This document shows, piece after piece, positions 59,557 to 64,000 of a DNA stretch of 64,000 nt. Made by a program: the position numbers and the translations under genes. This DNA is from Leptodactylus fallax. Lineage: Eukaryota > Chordata > Amphibia > Anura > Leptodactylidae. How positions within the stretch are numbered: the stretch's first letter is position 1; the number at the start of each line of letters is the position of its first letter. Below the pieces are notes generated by a model. The model was given only the letters and a program-made list of their open reading frames with translations. It ran no database searches and had not been told where the DNA came from. The stretch is from the NCBI GenBank assembly GCA_947044405.1, contig CAMRHE010000076.1:6058001-6122000 (forward strand). The letters run 5' to 3'.

Positions 59557-59610
<54 letters not shown>
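59543..59610. repeat. (TA)n microsatellite
   Basis: Interrupted TA run adjoining the 3' tail of the LINE that follows on the minus strand. Confidence 0.95.
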
Positions 59611-59611
<1 letters not shown>

Positions 59612-61112
59612 ATTATTATTATTGTTTATTTATATAGTACCATTAATTCCATGGTGCTGTACATTATTATATTAATTTCATGGTGCTTTACATTTGCGGC
59701 TTTACATACGGTACACAAGATATGTACAAAACAGATAATACTAACAGTGACCACCTGGCACAGTGGGATAGAGAGCCCTGCCCGCAAGGGCTTACAATCT
59801 ATGAGGGAAGAGGGATAGAGACAGAAGGTGGGGGTAGAGGCTGTACAGATGGTGGTGTGGTGACAGTAGCATTATTGGAGGTTGTAGGCCTTCCTGAATA
59901 GGTGAGTCTTCAGGGCCTTCTTGAAGCTTGTGACTGTGGGGGGTCAGTCTTATGTATCTTGGTAGTGAATTCCAGAGTATGGGGGATGCACGGGAGAAGT
60001 CTTGGAGACGTTTGTGTGAAGAGCGGATAAGAGCAGAGCAGAGTAGGAGGTCTTTGGAGGATCGGAGGCTACGTGCGGGCAGGTAGCCGGAGATTAGGTC
60101 GGAGATATATGGAGGGGACAGGTTGTGGATGGCTTTGTATGTCAGCGTTAGTAATGTGAACGCTATTCGCTGGGCAATGGGTAGCCAGTGAAGGGATTGG
60201 CAGAGGGGAGCGGCTGATGAAGAACAGGGGGAGAGGTGTATTAAGCGAGCATCATAGTTTAAGGTGGATTGGAGGGGGCGAGAATGTTAGCTGGGAGGCC
60301 ATGGAGAAGGGGGTTACAGTAGTCTAGGCGGGAGATTATGAGGGCATGGACTAGCATCTTTGTAGTTTCAGGGGTAAGGAAGGAGTGGATTCGGTGGATT
60401 TTCTTGAGTTGGAGGCGGCAGGAGGTATTGAATATACAGCTTGAAGGATAGGTCAGAGTCTAAGGTTATTCCAAGGCAGTGGGCCTGTGGGACTGGGGTG
60501 AGTGTGGTTCCATTAATTTTGATAGATGGGTCAGATAGGGGGGTCATGCGTGGAGGGGTGAAGATTATGAACTCCGTTTCCTCCATGTTGAGTTTGAGAA
60601 AGCAGGAGGAGAGAAAGGAGGCTACGGCTGTTAGGTATTCTGGGACTCTAGACAACAAAACAGGGAGGTAATGTCTGGTCCAGAGAGATATATTTGGGTG
60701 TCATCAGCATAGCAATGGTAATGGAAACCTTGGGATTTTATGAGTTGGCCAAGGCCGAGGGTGTAGATGGAGAACAGGAGGGGTCCTAGGACAGAGCCTT
60801 GGGGGACACATACAGAAAGAGGGCATGGCGGTGGTATGTGAGTGGGAGACACTGAATGTGCGGTTGGTGAGGTATGAGGAGATCCAGGAAAGGGCCAGGT
60901 CTGAGATGCCAAGGAATGAGAGAGTTTGTAAAAGGAGGGAATGGTCGACTGTGTCAAAGGCAGATGAGAGGTCGAGGAGGAGGAGGACAGAATAGTGACG
61001 CTTGGCTTTGGCAGTTAGAAGGTCGTTAGTGACCTTGGTTAGGGCAGTTTCTGTGGAGTGATGGGGTCTGAAGCCTGACTGTAGTCTGTCAAAGAGCACA
61101 TTGGATGAGAGA
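59611..61112 (-). mobile_element. L2-like LINE, 5'-truncated
   Basis: Read on the minus strand it runs from the middle of the reverse transcriptase (near 61112) to a 3' untranslated region. That region contains TTGTAAGCCCTTGCGGGCAG, TGTAAAGCACCATGAAATTA and a final TATATAAATAAACAATAATA. About 1.5 kb remains of an element normally several kilobases long. The C-terminal third still shows decayed L2-type text such as LVHALIISRLDYCN and AIHNLSP-like segments in shifting frames. The 3' tail abuts a TA repeat, so a target duplication cannot be read. Confidence 0.88.
60368..61099 (-). pseudogene. LINE reverse transcriptase remnant, multiple frameshifts
   Basis: Three overlapping frames carry consecutive conserved blocks. 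61099-60860 has [15 protein letters not shown] and motif [15 protein letters not shown], whose first Asp is a catalytic residue (about 60971-60973). The next frame has motif [12 protein letters not shown], and motif C, YADDT (about 60699-60711). The third frame has KLNMEETEFIIF and LGITLDSDLSF. At least two frameshifts separate them, and further stops follow towards 59950, so no enzyme can be made. The block order and spacing fit L2/CR1-type LINEs. Confidence 0.9.
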
Positions 61113-61568
61113 TATATATTATTATTTTTTTTACATGAACTAAAGAAATGCTGATAGCCTATAATCTCTAATAATGCTGACGTTTCCTTATTTCATTTGC
61201 TCATATTGCAGTGTTGGATAAATGAGGAATCACGGCATCAGACTCAGCACTGAACAACTTGGCTTGGTTAAAAATATTTTATAGGTTAAAGTCTCGGCCA
61301 CTTGTTAATGGTCATTCAGTCTTATGGCTTAATGAATCATAATGGCTATCACATTTCAAGGAATATAACCTTCATCTTTCGATTTGGGATATATCAAGGA
61401 TCTATGGGTGTGAAAATGCCACAGTAACTTAGGATTCTTCGGTATTTATTGGGATAATGATGTCTGCACGTGAGTAAAAGCTAACTGTGCCATTACCTGA
61501 GGATCAGAAATAATCTGAGGCTGTGATTGACTATGAAAGTAGAGAAAGTTCTACGTGATGGAAGATTA
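61113..61568. other. Non-repetitive intergenic sequence
   Basis: No gene, tandem or terminal repeat recognised. Confidence 0.45.
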
Positions 61569-61640
61569 CTATAAATAATAAGAGTGGTAATGATGATAAT
61601 AATAGTGATAATAATAATAATAACGATAATACTATAAAAA
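61569..61640. repeat. Microsatellite-like flank, first copy
   Basis: ACTATAAATAATAAGAGTGG then TAATGATGATAATAATAG is repeated after the next element at 62144-62200 (with AGTAGTAATGATGATAATGA), and a shorter third copy follows near 62200. Confidence 0.85.
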
Positions 61641-62142
61641 TAAGGCAGGTTCACACTACCGTTCGATATCCGTTATGAAAAAAAAAAATAAAAAAATGGA
61701 CACCTATCATAACAGACAGTAACTGACACTAACTGATGTTAATGTGTCGTTTTTTTTGAACTGATCCATTTAATTTTTTTTCTGCTTTCTGAGCATGCGC
61801 AAAAAAAAACGGACAGTAATAACGGACAGTTATAACGGACTGTCCGTTACCCATAGACTTTAATGTTAAAAAATGGACGCTTGACATCCAAAATGAAAAT
61901 GTTTTTTTAACAAACACAAAAGTCCTGCATGCAGGATTTTTTGTCCGCAAAAAAAAAAAAACAGACATGACAGATTGGGTGTATATTGGACACTAACGGT
62001 CAATAACGGACACAAGGTAAAATCCCATTGAAATGAATGGAAATTTTAACGGATTTGTGACGGTTCAGCTAGTGTCCGTTGCTAAAATCTTGTAACGGAC
62101 ACTTCTGACGGTCACCAACGGTTGTGTGAATGTCCCCTTATA
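61641..62142. mobile_element. Terminal-repeat element, GGTTCACAC family
   Basis: Left AAGGCAGGTTCACACTACCG and inverted right TAAGGGGACATTCACACAAC. Internally, ACGGACAGTTATAACGGACT and ACGGACACAAGG-type text repeats in both orientations. It is AT-rich with A runs and no protein. It is inserted in, or duplicated with, the flanking AAT-like repeat. Confidence 0.6.
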
Positions 62143-62143
62143 C

Positions 62144-62228
62144 TATAAATAATAAGAGTAGTAATGATGATAATGATAACAATAATACTATAAAAATACT
62201 ATACATAATAAGAGTAGTAGTGATGATG

Positions 62229-62311
<83 letters not shown>
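62144..62311. repeat. Second flank copy and (AAT)n microsatellite
   Basis: 62144-62200 repeats 61569-61625. (AAT)n runs from 62230 to 62311 with a single GTAATA interruption. I- and N-rich frames here are artefacts. Confidence 0.93.
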
Positions 62312-62314
<3 letters not shown>

Positions 62315-63429
62315 CAATAATATAAATAATACTATACATTTAAAAAATAAATGAAAAAATACTGTGCACTGTAATGGGGTAATTGATGTAGGAACTGGCA
62401 TAGATTTCCAATGAAACACACCAGTTTTTTTGCCATAAATCCTAATGTACCCCAGCCTTCCCTATTCTTCAGCTGGGTTCTCACCACTTTCACAAAAATG
62501 AGGAATATGGCTCATCTTTGCAGAAGAAAGAGCCATGCACCAAATATCTGCCCCATTAACACCCATTTACGGTACACAAGAAAGTATATAGATGGATTAA
62601 TAATTCCCCACTTAGTGTTTCTGCAATTGGGCTATCAAGACTTAAAAGGATAGGATTAGAAAGCAAAATGGGTCATCTCCATGGATTGTCTCTAATATTG
62701 CTGCTCAGTTCCATTATAGCGAATACAGCTGAGCTTCAGTACAACACAGTCGTGGTTTTCTGATGTAATTGCATTGGAAAGAATAGTCCATATTTATTAA
62801 AAAATACATTTAGTAATTGTTGAGAACATTGAGCAGGGTTTAGGTCATTTTTACTTGTGGAAACAGTCTGGTATAGCTTGTTCTATATATAGGTGACCAT
62901 ATACATTAGATTAATGTTGGCTTAACTTACTCCCCTCTCCCTATTAAGAACACATGCACAGTGGGTTAAGCGGAATATACAGCAAATACAAAAAATATTT
63001 AATATTCAATATTTTTTTGTATATTTATTTATATATTTTTTGCACATTGTGACCCCCTTCCTTAAAGTCATAATAAACCTTTGGGTGGGCATTTTAACTT
63101 TCTATATTTGCTGATAATGTATTAGCCCCAGTTACAGGAGGAATGCAACCTCCTATACTGTACTCCAGAGTTGATCTGGCCCAGCAGCTCATGGAGTTCC
63201 CAACCCAACCCCAGTTGTCATGTGTGCGCAGCAATCGGGAAGGCAGGGACAGTAATAAACCATCCCTGTATTCCCTATGGGAGCTCTGGCTGTAGTAACA
63301 GCTGGACCCCTGATTCTGCAGCCGTGCAATTTCATGCAGCTGCGTAACACTGCAAAGGCATATGGGCATCCTTGCAGGGTTAAGGGTGGATGCCCGGACG
63401 TATATAATCAATGGGCGGTCCGGCAGCAG
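62312..63429. other. Intergenic sequence, no gene recognised
   Basis: 63160-63430 includes CCCGGACGTATATAATCAAT and GGGCGGTCCGG, an inverted phrase I recall from frog dispersed repeats. The opposite-strand frames at 63094-63459 lie in it and are not supported. Confidence 0.4.
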
Positions 63430-63941
63430 TTAAAGGGATTGTCCAGTTTCATCAAATGAATGTCCATGGTCATGCGATATAGGGTGCATGGTCATGTAAT
63501 ATAGGGTGCAAGGTCATGGATACACAGGTGCACAGTTCATTACAATCACAGCATTCAGACATCAGTCTTGTAACAAGCTGTGCACCTGTGTGTCCATCAC
63601 ATAACCATGGACTGTATATCACATGACCCTGGACTGTATAACACATGACCATGGACTGTATATCACATGATCCTGGACTGTATATCACATGACCCTGGAC
63701 TGTATAACACATGACCATGGACTTTATATCACATGACCATGGACTGTATAACACATGACCATGGACTGTATATCATGTGACCAGGTATGGTTTTTAGCCA
63801 CAAAAATTAAACAAAGAATGACAACAATCAGAGATCTAGAAAACTGTGAGGAAATGATACAGAAAGTATATTGGAGAATTGTACAACTTTTCATTATACA
63901 AACAATAACAATTACTTGCTTTTACTGGACAACGCCTTTAA
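63430..63941. mobile_element. TTAA-flanked MITE (piggyBac-like), 512 bp
   Basis: TTAAAGGGATTGTCCAG at the left and CTGGACAACGCCTTTAA at the right are inverted ends, each including a TTAA (63430-63433 and 63938-63941). A TTAA target is the piggyBac hallmark. Eleven of the first thirteen bases inside the TTAA match. The interior is largely the minisatellite below. No transposase is encoded. Confidence 0.78.
63595..63785. repeat. 22-bp minisatellite, about eight copies
   Basis: Units alternate between CATGGACTGTATATCACATG plus AC and CTGGACTGTATAACACATG-type forms. Inverted relatives (GGTGCATGGTCATGTAATAT) occur at about 63484-63520, so the array lies on one side of a foldback inside the TTAA MITE. 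The frame at 63470-63754 is its translation. Confidence 0.9.
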
Positions 63942-64000
63942 GAAAATAGAGAAGGATAAAAACTCTTCAATCGTTGATTCATTCACATTTTCTGTAAGAA

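Noticed and set aside
62130..62419. Open frames rich in Ile and Asn on both strands
   Set aside because: Artefacts of the AAT microsatellite.

Overview
This window looks like intergenic DNA from a large, repeat-rich vertebrate genome, most likely a frog (neobatrachian-type anuran). That assignment is an inference. It rests on dispersed repeats I recall as abundant in frogs (terminal motifs such as TAGAGATGAGCGAA, TTAAAGGGGTT, CAGGGGTGAACC and GGCTAGGTTCACAC), on a Tc1-like transposon, an L2-like LINE, and many GATA/TA/AAT microsatellites. Nothing points to a bacterial, plasmid or viral replicon, and I found no convincing host protein-coding exon, tRNA, rRNA or CRISPR array. The only recognisable proteins belong to transposable elements, and all of them are broken.

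Layout. 1-1884: AT-rich non-repetitive sequence. 1885-3286: a 31-bp minisatellite of about 45 copies. 4719-5471: a hAT-type MITE with a perfect 8-bp target duplication. 5671-10413: several copies of a dispersed family marked by a GGGGTCTGAAGAGACCCC-type hairpin. 12145-12505: a foldback element. 15095-15735: a long polypurine tract. 18237-20448: a GATA microsatellite split by a nearly intact Tc1-like transposon (18335-19978), whose transposase has one visible frameshift. 20449-26147: mostly unrecognised sequence with repeat fragments. 26148-26345: a short hAT-like MITE. 27692-28849: another hairpin-family copy with a nested interspersed repeat. 29517-33165: foldback MITEs and a 31-bp minisatellite. 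35466-40431: more MITEs and foldbacks around a non-repetitive patch (36700-38090) that carries a PBX/MEIS-like site. 41757-44307: a 2.55-kb hAT-like composite with a CpG-rich core, a nested element and an 18-copy minisatellite. 44321-46860: CTAT microsatellites, a three-copy repeat of about 190 bp, and A-rich degenerate repeats. 49375-49978: the 3' end of a non-LTR retrotransposon. 52580-56035: minisatellites and a widely spaced inverted repeat pair. 57877-59480: a stack of MITEs. 59611-61112: a truncated L2-like LINE. 61641-62142 and 63430-63941: two further terminal-inverted-repeat elements.

No gene pathway can be described. What the window documents is transposon nesting and tandem-repeat growth: elements inserted into microsatellites, MITEs inside MITEs, and minisatellites expanded inside hAT-like elements. 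The best-supported items are the Tc1 element (TA ends, long inverted repeats, D34E motif), the hAT MITE with its perfect 8-bp duplication, the TTAA-flanked MITE at the right edge, and the regular tandem arrays. I do not see an obviously new biological system. The leads most worth checking are the nearly intact Tc1 element, the hAT family with internal minisatellites, the undescribed foldback families and the candidate regulatory patch.
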